Shown: positions 50,506 to 62,100 of the stretch, in pieces
Numbering within the stretch: position 1 is the first letter of the stretch
Layout: each line of letters starts with the position of its first letter
Assembly: GCA_013400155.1 (NCBI GenBank)
Contig: VXBM01001657.1
Location: 10,921-74,920, forward strand
Reading direction: 5' to 3'
DNA: 64,000 nt
DNA from: Helopsaltes ochotensis
Lineage: Eukaryota; Chordata; Aves; Passeriformes; Locustellidae
Notes under the pieces: model-generated
Told to the model about the DNA's origin: nothing
Databases searched by the model: none
Seen by the model: the letters and a program-made list of their open reading frames with translations, nothing else
Made by a program: the position numbers and the translations under genes

Positions 50506-53500
50506 ATTTCTTTCTTTATCTATAAATATGATTTTTTTTCCATTGTGATTTACTGTTGTTTTTACTGTTGAAGTACTTGTAATACCACATCACACGAACA
50601 CCTGCTCCTGAGGTGAAGCCCTGTTGTAGTTAGTAATCTACAAGTAGTGCATGGTCAAGTGATGGCAACAGACAGGTCTGGAAAATATAATTTAGTAAGA
50701 CAGTAATAATCAGTATGACTGGCAATAGGCTGAAAATAATCTGGAGCAAAATCTTGCCAAATATATGTAGAAGACCGCAATTTACTTCTGAAGAATGGAA
50801 AATAACTGAACATTCACAAGAACTTGTCATGCAAAATCATATACCTCTCTGCTTAAACAAATTGGTGTCTACAAAACAGGTTATACTTCCTTTGCAAAAT
50901 TGTTTCAACCAGTTCCTAGAAGAATTATTTAAAGCATTGCTTTCACCAAGGTCTCATAAAATCTTGGGTGCTGAATAAACACCTAGATAGTGATCTGTAG
51001 GAAATGCTTTCCTTTTATCCAAAGCAGTCTCTTAATAAGAAAATGCAGTCCATAGCTCATTGTATGCAGGCATAGTGTTATTATCACACACTGCATCTAC
51101 AATACACAAAATGAAAATCCCCAGACCACCTGTACAACAAGAGCATTTTTTTTTAAAATAAGGCTCTTAAATTCAATATAATTTTCAAATAGCATTGCTA
51201 CATTCACCAATGCCTAAAGTATATCACACTTACTTATCACATGAATAGTTATACTCTTTAGGCATGTATGTCACATGTTATTGCTAAAGAGCCATAAAAT
51301 AATTAAGATTTAGCAATAATTTTTCTATATTTGTTGCTCAGTAAGTTTTAAAAAGTAAATTAATTTTCTTCATCCTTGGAACAGTTTTAACAGTCCTTGT
51401 GGTCTCCTTTTCATGTGACTCTCAAAATATATAAGTAGAATTTTTAATGATAGTTTATAATGTTTGAAGAAATCCTAACACAGTTAACAGTGCTGTTTAC
51501 ACAGTACAAGCACAGTATAAACAATTTGCAGTACAATATTCAAGGTTCAAATGGTACCAAAGGGCTGACACAGGATATAAGTTATCAGCTTTTTCCTAGC
51601 CTTGAAGTAGTACAAAACTTTCCTAATATTGATGCAGGTATGAGTACTTTTTCCCCAAACATAAAAGAACCCCTAACTCCACATGAAGTATATGAGAACT
51701 ATCTATCACCTCAGGAACTAACCCAGCACACTATAAGACTTCTCTACAAATTTAGTGTTTTTCCAAGGCAGTTCCCATTTTTCTAAGTAAAATAAAACTT
51801 TCTGAGGTGTTCAGCTCACTCCCTCTTCCTCTGTCTCTCTCTAAACCTTGCTCTCAAATACCTCTGAAATTATTTGGTTTAGCTTAATAATAAATGTGCT
51901 TGAACATCATCTAAAGAAATACAACCCTCCATTCTAACAGGAGGGCCAAAGAGAAGATACTGGAATCAGCTGCCACATATTTTTATTGTTTGAGAGAGAT
52001 CATAAATGACTGAGAACTTACCCACCTTTTAGATAGCACCTCCCCAAGATTTTGAGCCAGCATAAAGCCAAGCCCAGCAAAGAAAATAATTCAAATCTTT
52101 GAAATCTTGCAAAGCTTATACTGGAAGCTCTCTAAGTTAATTTTATCACTTCTGCTTTCAAATAGGAAAGATATATATACCAGCCCAGACACACTTAAAT
52201 TTTGCAAATACAATGTAACGCACCTTGAGGGCCACCAAAAAAAAAGATGTAGAAAGACCTTTCAAATTTGAGATCACCAGGGAATATAAACTCCACACTG
52301 AGTTAACTAGGAACTCATTTTACAGAGTTTGTTCTTAAATCTTTGGAGTGATCTTCATTGATCAATGAAGACATGACACATCAGCTGGGGGCCTTGATCT
52401 TGTGACAATATAATAGGAATTAGCAGTATTTAAAAAAAAAAGAAAAAAAGAAAAGGCAGAAAACCCAAATGGTCTCACAGCATCAATCAGTGGAAATTTA
52501 CAGCTCTCCCACAGTAGCACCAAGAGCCTGCCTGTTAGGAGCTGCAGATTCTTTTTTCTTCAGTAGCTCATCTGAAGTTTTAGCTCTGTAATTCTTAAGG
52601 AAAGTATTACATACATCTATCACTTTTTATTGAAATTTTGAAGAAAATAATATGAAGAAATTTAATAGGAAACTTCTGTGTTTAAGCAGAATTACATTGT
52701 AAAGGTTATGAACAGTTTTTCATAAATCTATTATGAGCAAATAGATGATGATTATAACTTAATGCTTGAGATTTCACAGTTTTTAGTATGTGCAACCCTG
52801 TAAATGCACAAATCTATAGTATTAGTGCACTTCATAAAGGAAAAGCCACCAAGAAACAAGGTTAAATGTTTTAAAATAGACTAAATAAATAACCTTATAC
52901 ATTTGAATAATGAGTCTCCTCAGCTGGAAAGGATGAAGTAGCAATCTCTCTGCAAAAGTTCAAGGCATAAGGTCCTGAGGCTAAAGATTACTAGTTCTAA
53001 AACTAGCTCAGACAGAGGGTACAAAATTATGTTAGGTTTAAAGTACATATCACTTGCACAAGCATTTATTTCATACTTAAATTTATCTCAAAACACTTGG
53101 GTCTCTTCTGATGGTGATTCTTATTTTCTCAATAAAGTTTCATTCTTTGCCCATAAACCCTGTGGAATAGTCTTGTTTTTATTTTCCAAGATTCAAAATA
53201 TATGGAAAATTATTCCTATCATTCCTGCCCTGTCTCATCACAATATTCAGAGATGCAGCAGTCACATCATGCTACAATTTTTTTACAATTGTAACCAGAT
53301 CACAAATATCTCAGAATTATCATACAATTTATCATTAGATATGATCCAAGGTCAGGCAAGTCACCAGACCTCACATTTCTTAAGATTTTAAAAGCTGTCT
53401 CTCTTTCCCTGTACTGCTGGAGTATCAGGTTACTGAAAAGGTAATTTTAAAAAGTTCATCATCAAATATATGTTTGACCTGGATACACGTGAAGAAATAT

Positions 53501-55803
53501 CTTTGCTCTTTCCATAATAAAAAAAATCATGAATACTCATGTCTTGACATAGTCATCTAATTTCATTTAAATGCCCAGAGGACCTCCAGATGCTTATATG
53601 GATGATTCTCCAGATATAGCTGCTCTGGAAATTTCAAACAATTTAGCATTGTTCAAAATTTACCCTAAATTTACTCATTAAATTCACATTCAAATTGATC
53701 TTTTGATAGCATACTGCTGCTAATTGTGTGAGGTCTCCTTACTGGCTCATGTTTTTACTCCCTTGCCTTCTAAATAAAAAACAACAGAAGCAGAATGGAT
53801 GTGCATTGTCCCAGAACCTTGGAATCTGAAATAATTTTATTCATGTCTATGGAGGTCTTTCTCTGATAATACATTATCATGCTTTATTATTATCAGCATT
53901 TAATTACCAACCCAGGCAATTGCTAATATATTGCCAAATGGATTATTAAAAGGCTTATCATGCCTTATGAAGGTATCTCAACCATAAAGCTGATGCATGG
54001 CTGTCTGTAATCTGAACTAGTGTTTCAAAAACTCCTGAAATGTTTAAATAATATATTTATCATGTATTTAGAGAATAGGGCATTTTTTTTTTGTAACAGG
54101 GAATTGGACAGAGAATTATTAACAAATGTACTTTAATCTTCTAAAGATCAAGTAAAGGCAACTTGAAAACCCTCACAAAAATAAATTAGAAATTGAAATT
54201 TAAAATATGTGATTTAGTTTAAATACATGCATGCAGAAGCCAATTATGATAATCAGATAATCATAAAAGTCCATGCCATTTCGTGTGAAATGGGCACTTA
54301 ACCTACTGTTAAAGCTTTGCCTATCACAAAAATATGTTAGGACAACACAACTCAAATTTATACAGAAGAGCAAATACTAGACCATCTCTTTGTGTTTTAT
54401 GTCTTACAGACAAATACTGCTTCTTGTCTATAGACAAATACCGATGCTTGTGCCAGGATATGCCATGATGTTTCTCATGTCCACACATAGAAAAATAAGG
54501 TATGTAGACAAAGTTAGAAGCTTTCATTATTCAGTTGAAATAAAGTTAGTTTTGTGATATGGAGAGTTGCAGGGGTGCTTGCCTTGATTTTATTATCAGT
54601 TTTCCCATTGAAATATCTAAAACAAAACATGCAAATATTTGCACATGTGATCCTTTCTTCAAGCAAAGAAGCTCTGACCACCATATTTGAATTAGCAAGT
54701 TTTGGTAGCTGAGAAGAAAGAAGATGAAAGGAATTGGGGTGTAGGGAAGGGGGAAAGAAAACTGATGGAGAGAAAATTAAGAAATTAGCTGTGGGTGTTG
54801 TTTTAAAAAATGAACAAATGCTAACAATCTCATCTTACAGCATTTCAAAAACATAAAATATTGTAACAAACTGTCCATCCTAAACATATTTCCACGTAAC
54901 TTCTTCCCGTCTATATCTCAAACCATCAACACATTTATAAGTATTGGTAAGGTGTCCATCCCAATTCCATCTCTGGTTACAAATGAAGTCAGAAGCCTTT
55001 TTGACTACTGTTACTCTTTCCCAGAACCTACCACAGAAGATTTTCTTGTAAGAAATATCAACATAACTGCAGAAAGAAAACACCTTGAAAACTACTATAC
55101 TGTCCTGTAAAGTCTTAAAGGTCACAGTTGCCTTCCTCAAACACCGTTCAGGCCACAGAAGATTTTGCCAAGAAATAAGTACAGAGCGGACAGGATGGTT
55201 CTAACTCGAAACCTGGTGGAAGCAAGATCTGGTTAGCACACCCTGGGTGCAAATCCAGACAAAAATTTCCACTGTGGTAGACTGTAAAGGAACTGCTTGT
55301 ATCCATATTTCTGGTCGGACAAAGATACCCTCAAGTTATGAAACAGATGGCATCTGGGATGATCAAACCCCCCACCCTCGAATATGCCTCTTTCGTTACC
55401 TGAAACTTGGACTGTAAATTAAGCCACCAAGACAGGAACTTGAGATAAAGGTGTTACTGTTACCTGTTATTTCAGGCATAGATGGAAGAAAGCAAAGCTG
55501 GGGGAGACAGATGTATCACTAATAATGACAGAATCTATGTGCCACAAGGGAAGCCAACTCAGCAACTGTGCTGAAATCAGCTTGGACTGGGTGAAAGGTA
55601 ATTCAGACAAGTTGCAAGTTTGCAACCATTGACTCAAAAAACCCACCAACTCAAAAGGAAAAAAAACCAACTGAACATAAGTAGCATTAGAAGTGAGGGT
55701 ATCATTCAATCAACAGAATAAGAGAACAGTGTAAAAAATGAACATTAATTTCTTTGTTTGCTAAAATATATAAATAATGAACAGTTTTCAATGACTTAAG
55801 GAC
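50506..55803. other. Unique AT-rich non-coding DNA
   Basis: No gene recognised. Plus frames 51460-51786 (108 codons) and 53029-53391 (120 codons) start with Met but have no domain I recognise and no neighbouring exon signals, so I treat them as chance frames. An A-rich tract lies at 52431-52456. The stretch 53840-54000 is non-repetitive and rich in ATTA/TAATTA motifs; see findings. Confidence 0.5.
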
Positions 55804-56178
55804 CCTCACTGTCGAGAAGGCTGATGAGGGACTAACAGGACACAGCTGGATCTATGGCTGATTATTCTCTTCTGCTTAATCTGTCTCTGTCCCCTGTCCT
55901 GCTCTCACCATGTGGGAGAATGGATTGTAAAAGGATGGATGAGGTGCTGCAGGCAATCTCGCCCCTGATAAGTTGCAACTGTGTAAGACAGGTGACCAAC
56001 ACCGAAGGAAAAAGAAGCATGGAATGTTCATGTGTATTGACCAATCACAAAAGGGTAAAAGGGCACACTGGTGTTATGCATGTGAGTAGAGTATAAAAGG
56101 TTGCATTGGAAAGAATAAAGTGCTCATGCTTGAAACCATTCTTGGTGTCAGTCCTGTGTTCTCTGTCATACACCTCAC
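55804..56178 (+). mobile_element. Solo ERVK-type LTR with intact 6-bp target duplication
   Basis: The LTR proper is 55810-56172 (363 bp), from TGTCGAGAAGGCTGATG to CTCTGTCATACA. It is flanked by CCTCAC at 55804-55809 and at 56173-56178, a perfect 6-bp duplication, the size typical of beta/alpharetrovirus-like (ERVK) integration. In plus orientation it has CCAAT at 56041-56045, TATAAAAG at 56092-56099 and AATAAA at 56114-56119, with a short R-U5 after it. The polyA signal lies only about 20 bases past the TATA box, the compact arrangement seen in short avian LTRs. There is no internal retroviral sequence. The plus frame 55854-56096 lies inside U3 and is incidental. Confidence 0.92.
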
Positions 56179-58190
56179 CTTTTTTTATTTCTTTCTCTCT
56201 CTTTACCTGACATTTACATTGAATGACATCCCTACTGACTTTGGCATGGGATCTTCTTTGCACCTTTATTTGGGCAGAGGCATCTCTCAATAATAGGATG
56301 TTAGCATGTGGCAAAGTATGCAATGATGGCTGTTATGTCCCTTTGTCAGTGGAGCTGTATTTAGCCACTCTTCCTACTTGAATTTTTATGCATCAAAAAG
56401 AAGCTTAATAATCTAGATCATGTGTATGTCTGCAGCCTACAGATTCTTTACAATCTCACATTCTCCTACAGTAATCTCAGAGAATTCTCCCACAATCTTT
56501 TCCTGGTTTTGTACTGCAAAAAGTGGGAGGCTGCTGCCTTCTCTTCTTTCTCCTCCTTTTCTACCAGTTGGGAGAAAAAGGATTCATAAAGTCAATTTTT
56601 ATGAGAAGAGATAGCAATTTCAATTAGAACAGTAATTTTCATACAACATAATGTCCCAAGGCACTTGAAAATAATATATTGTAAAAGGACAGGGTTATTT
56701 TTAGTGTCATTTTTAACTGTTGTCACCTACTTTAGAAAATCACTTTCCTTCTGCATGCTTCACTTGAAGTATAGACCATGCATACCTCTGCAATTAACAA
56801 GTCAGAACAGGAAGGCAGAATGAGCAGCAGTTTTTAATTCATTAGCTTTTCACCTTTGAAGACCTGCACTTAAAGCTGACTTCATCTCTGTCTGCCCCAT
56901 GCTCATGTTGATGTATCTCCCCCTCTTCCAGAGCCCAAGCCATTGTTAAATGCAATACTCCAACCATACACTAAAAGAATAAAAGAAGGGAACAACAAAA
57001 CTTTGCATTTTTCACAAATCAGATTTTCAGTGCTTTCCTTTTTATGTATATTTTATTCTTCCCTTCATTGGGAGGAGGTAATTGGGAAATTAAAAGTGGT
57101 ATTGTATGTTGGCTCTTTTTCTGAACAGACTTGTCACTAGTATAGGCTACTGGGTACGTCACCTTGGGAACATTCTGGAGTGACTTTCTGTCTAAATTAA
57201 CTATGAATGATTTCAGGTTCTCTTCATCATGCCAGAAATGGATCATACTGAGTTTCTACACATCAAACATTACCAGCATTTGTCAATTTTTCACCATTAG
57301 GGATTCCTATATGCCTGATTGGAAAATTCCAGTGGAAATTGTGGTGTACATTCTGGACACTAGTATTTATGCAATTGAAACACAATGCTTATTCAATTGA
57401 CCCTGACCAAATTGTAAAAGAACACCCATATATCCTAGAGTGTCAAAAAGCCTTATCTTCTGCAAACTCATTCAGTACCAAATCAATAAAGTAGTGCAAA
57501 ATACTATGCATGTGAATGATCCATGTATCTAGAATTCTCTCTTCTGGCTGTTTTCATCCCTACTTTTCTGTCATTCCAACTAACTGTGGAACTATTGAAT
57601 TTGCAACTTTCTTTTTAAAAGGTAAAAAAAAAGGGCAGTCTTTTTTTTTCCATGCTTTCATAACTTCACTGTCACTTACAGATGTTAACTCCCAATGTCC
57701 TTTAAGGGACAATCCCTATTTTAAAGAGCAGAAACTGGGGCAATTCATACTGCACCATTCCACACTCACACAGACACACACACAAGTGTAACATGTCCAA
57801 AAGTTTTCACATAGATGAAAACTATTAATTAAAATCTAGGGCTCTATATTTTGTTCTCTTTATTTCTCCCCTTCCAATTGCTCCCACCTCAGGCCCTGGT
57901 CCAATAGGGAGTAAAAAAATCCCAAACAAAAACAAAAACCAGCAGCAATAACAAATAAATCTCCTTCCAAAAATCAACCAACCACCCAATGGTGACTCTT
58001 TTAGCTTTATTGTGCTTGTCCCATATTATTCTGTTCCCTACCACTAACACAGAGCTACAAAGCATTATTGCTTCTACAGCTGAGGGGCCTTTCAAAGAAG
58101 AGATAGTGTGCTGGGTTTGTTCATAACCAGGAGGAAACACCAAATTGTGTAGCAGTTTCACGTTCACCTGTCTCTGTTGGCCAAATTTAG
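56179..58190. other. Unique AT-rich non-coding DNA
   Basis: No gene recognised. There is an A-rich tract at 57913-57955 and a CA-rich run at 57762-57783. Frames of up to 92 codons have no recognisable content. Confidence 0.5.
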
Positions 58191-59134
58191 TGTAGTGGTT
58201 TGAGTGTTTAATCTCTTTTTCCCTCTTTGAGATAGAATCAGGAGAAGCAAAGCAGGCCCAAACTCAAAGATTTACATTTATTAACATACACTAAAAGAAG
58301 AAAATAAAAATCAAAATGAAACTTTCAAAACACTTGTCTTCCTTCCCCCAAGTGTTCACTTTCCCACAAGCAATACAAAGAGACAAAACCTGTGACGTTC
58401 AGTCAGTTTCACCATTTAAAAATAATCTTTCATCAGTTCTTTAGGAGAGGAGTCTCTCTTAGAACTTCCATGGAGATTCCCCACTGACAGCCTAGAACAA
58501 TTCTCTTGTGGGTCTCAGCTCTCACAAAGACAGATGCCCAGGAACCTGCCTTTGTGAAGTCCCTCCCGTTAGCAGCTTCACAAGCTGCTCATGGGCCACG
58601 TCTGCTTATTTAGGGTACCATTTAAGGATGCCTCTTCCAGTATAAAAAAAAAGACTCTCTTAAGACTCTCTTTTTCCATCTCCAAAATCATCTTCTCAAC
58701 AACTGGAGACCTCCTTTTTCCCTTGGAGCAAATTTTTATCTTGGTCCTATCTGGGGGGCCCAGCTGGGAGCTGCTCCCTGGGGTGGGGGGAAATATCTCC
58801 CCCTGGCTCTGGCCAGTGGCACAAGCAGGTGCCAGGGTGAGTTTAAAACTCACTAAATGTTAGTAGCCAGGGTTTTCCTCCCATCCCCTGCTGGCAGCTG
58901 CCACTAGGCCCGGCCATGGCCTGGCCCCACAAGCCCGGTGGGGCAGCAGGGCCTGGTCCGGCCCGCCTGGCTGCCGCATGGCCGTGTTACCCGCTGGCAA
59001 GCCGGAAGGAAAAAGGGTAGTTCCTAGGATCTTCTGATATTTAACCCCTGTGTGTTCACATAGGCATATCCCTTTCTAATTGGTTTGTCAAGCTTTAACT
59101 TCCTGAAAAATCACTTCCTGGCCAAACCACCACG
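58191..59134 (-). mobile_element. Long solo ERV LTR (minus), GC-rich core
   Basis: The block of about 944 bp starts TGTAGTGGTTTGAG and ends GGCCAAACCACCACG. The ends are imperfect inverted repeats (TGTAGTGGTTTG versus CAAACCACCACG), as in an LTR whose terminal CA has become CG. On the minus strand a TTAAATA promoter-like element lies near 59036-59047 and AATAAA at plus 58277-58282, in the right order for U3-R-U5. A very GC- and CpG-rich core lies at 58890-59000. No matching target duplication was found at either reading of the right end. Frames of 90-91 codons at 58578-58863 overlap on opposite strands and have no domain. Confidence 0.8.
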
Positions 59135-62100
59135 GACCGGAAATTGATCTGTGTTCAAAGGATTATCATTTGTGTGTTTTATGTCTCTCAGGTAAGATAT
59201 GAAGAGATATGCAAGTACATTTTCTAAAATTCCCCTTTTGTTGGTTTACCTTACCCCCAGATGCAAATTCTGTAGGTCTTAGATAATCATCTTAACAAGG
59301 CCCTGCTCTGTCTCTTATACTAATATGGGATAAGGAGCTTCACTGATAAAATGTGAAAAGTTTACCTCTGCAAGCATATATTACATCTCACAGAGGAACA
59401 GGGGCAGGGGGCAGGAGGAACAGATGTCTCCGTGAAATGATTTGGACTGAAGCAGCTCTGCAAATGCAGCAAATAGTAAACTGCAGAATTCATAAATTTT
59501 CAATGGATCACTAAAAATCTCTGTATAAATAGCTCTGATATTCAAGTTCCTATTGAAAGTAATAGTTGAACAAACCCTAAACAAATATGAGGCTGCAGAG
59601 CTGGAGCTTTGCTATCATCTTTGTTTATTTTTTCCAGAAAATGCAGGCAGCCTTTTTGCCAATTTACTCTTAACAGCAACAAGAATCTGGACTGCAGAAA
59701 AGAAGCTGTCCTGTTCCTAAATGCACCGCTTATTAATTAATGCTGTGAAAAGAAAATAAGCTGAACAGCTGGAATTCCCTGCTGCAGCTTATTCTACTGT
59801 ATAAGAGTATCATGAAAGATCTGACTTAGAAAACAAATAAATAAATGTAAAGGCTTTGAATCAATCCTCAAAACATAAAGGAGTGAATTTCTCTCTCCTT
59901 AGAGTTTTCGATAAAGGAGTATAGCAAAAGCTAACGCCCTGGCAGGTATTCATCATGGGGATCTCCCTTCACAGCAATTTAAGAATGAACCTAATTTTGA
60001 ATTTATGGGACCATTTCCCTTATCTTCTTTACATGCTCCTTTCATTATACTCTTGCTTGTTCACATCATTCTCTGTTTCGTTACTCAGTACTGTTATGCC
60101 CTGCCGGAAGTGCCACAGTGGAATTATATCACTGTTGTTCATTATTACATTAGCACAAGATGTGTTTAATTTTCCCTTCATGCCTTTTTCTTTCCCTCCT
60201 TGTCGAGGCAGGCAAGGAGTAGATGCAGTAATAAAGGAATCCATAGGATAACTCATATTGCTTTGTCTACTTGTTGTCTCATCAAGTAATCAAATTAAGA
60301 GATTAAAACATAGCTAAAGACAAAGGAGAAAAAAGCAATATTGCAACAGCAATAATGTAATGTTCTTCATATAAAATATTGTATCTTTTGCAACGTTAAA
60401 ATATCTGAAAGGTCATGCAACAAGGCAAAATGCTTGTATATTTGTATATTTTAACAGAAAATTAATAATTTATGTGATAGATTCCCTGCAGGTCTGAGAC
60501 TGAATTGAAAAGGCAAGAATTTAAGAAGTAAATCTTGAGAAAAAGCAGAAAATATTTCCTGAGGACTTTGTTTTCCTTTTTGGTCTAGAAACATTCTAAT
60601 GTGAATTTGAAATAATTTTGGTTATTTCATTGAATTAATTTTAAATAATTTTTCTTTTGCAAAGAACTCTGAGCTGTCTATGCCAATCAGGTTCCTAAAT
60701 AAAACTATGGGGTTTGCAGCACTTATGCTTCATCTTAAAAATAGTTTGTAAAAGAAACAGGAAAAGAATTACAAATAAATTGTTGTGAGCCACAGAGGCC
60801 TATCTTACACCTTTGTAAACAAGGAACAGCTCAAGGAGGCCCATTACATTAAACTGGAGTAAAACTCCTCTGGGTGAGAAACATAGGTGCCAAAGACGTA
60901 TTCAGAAAAGTCCTAGAAAATCACCTGGCCTGAAACTGAATCTTTTAATATTCCTCAGTCAGAACTTGTGATTTTACTTTCTGCTGGAAGAAGAACTCAC
61001 AATAGAGATGACATTTTCATTTGCTTAGGGAGCTGAGGACATTTTTTTTCCTATTTCACTTCTTCATTGATTATGAAAACAGAGTAAGAATAGCTACATG
61101 TGAAAAGGAGAAAACATCACTCCAGAAATAAAGATCATGAAAAAGAGTCATTGAAAAGTTCACGATCATACATAAGAGGCGATAAGAGTTACATGCATAC
61201 TTGGTCCTGACTTATACATAAAAGATATCATTTTTTTCCAAGAGAGAAGACATTCTGAAAAAGAGTCAGTCTCTGAAGAGACAATGAATTTCATCCAGTT
61301 GCTGTCTAGGATAATGCAATCTTTAAAAGCAAAGACAGAGAGGGGAAGAATACTTATAACCAGAAGTGTCACCAATAGCTCCTATTTGTCTGAACTTCCA
61401 TTTTACAGAGAAAAACTGTCTGAAAATCTTGGAAAGGTAAGCACAAATGAACAAGAGACAGGAAACTGTGTGTTAGGGACATGTTTTCCAGAAAATTGAA
61501 CACAGACATTTGCTTGTTTTGGAAAAGAAAAACAGTTTGGAACAAACCAGAAACACAAGCGAGACAGATCCTAATACACTTTCAGATACAGAGGTCTGAA
61601 AAAGCACTTGAGATTGCCTTGGCTGTTTTGTCATCTTCATTGATTTTCAAAAGCAGTAGCTTCACCCATAGAGCTCTCTATTACAATTAGGCAATTATCC
61701 AATAGCCTAGTAAGGATTTTTTCTTCCTCCTGTCAGTCCAGTGTGATACCTGTGTGTCTGAAGAGCATAATTAAGACATTCAGATGTGAGGCAAAACAAC
61801 CAGCCTGTTTTGTGACCACAAACATAGTTTTCAAACTGTTTTGTGTCTGGCAGCAGAGATGACACAAGAGTTAATGAGCCAAGCACTTGTGATCTCTGTC
61901 TTCATGATGTCAGAAGCATACAGAAAGACCAATAGTTATATTGTACGGCATAAAACAAATTGATTCAACTGAAAATTCTAAAATTTCTTGGGTTTGGGAC
62001 ACTAATTACTTGTTATTTCTCTTTTTCAGCTACATCTCTGAGGACAAGATTAAGAAAATTACATTATTTGAAGTTATAAACTATTATTGATAAAATATTC

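Noticed and set aside
50465..50510. Repeat array considered as CRISPR-like
   Set aside because: Nine-base units are directly adjacent with no spacers, and it is the tail of a CR1 element in animal DNA.
51460..51786. 108-codon frame, more balanced in composition than most
   Set aside because: I recognise no family and see no neighbouring exon. It would need conservation or transcript evidence to be called.
53029..53391. 120-codon frame with Met start
   Set aside because: No recognisable domain, no splice or promoter context, and AT-driven composition; similar frames occur throughout the window.
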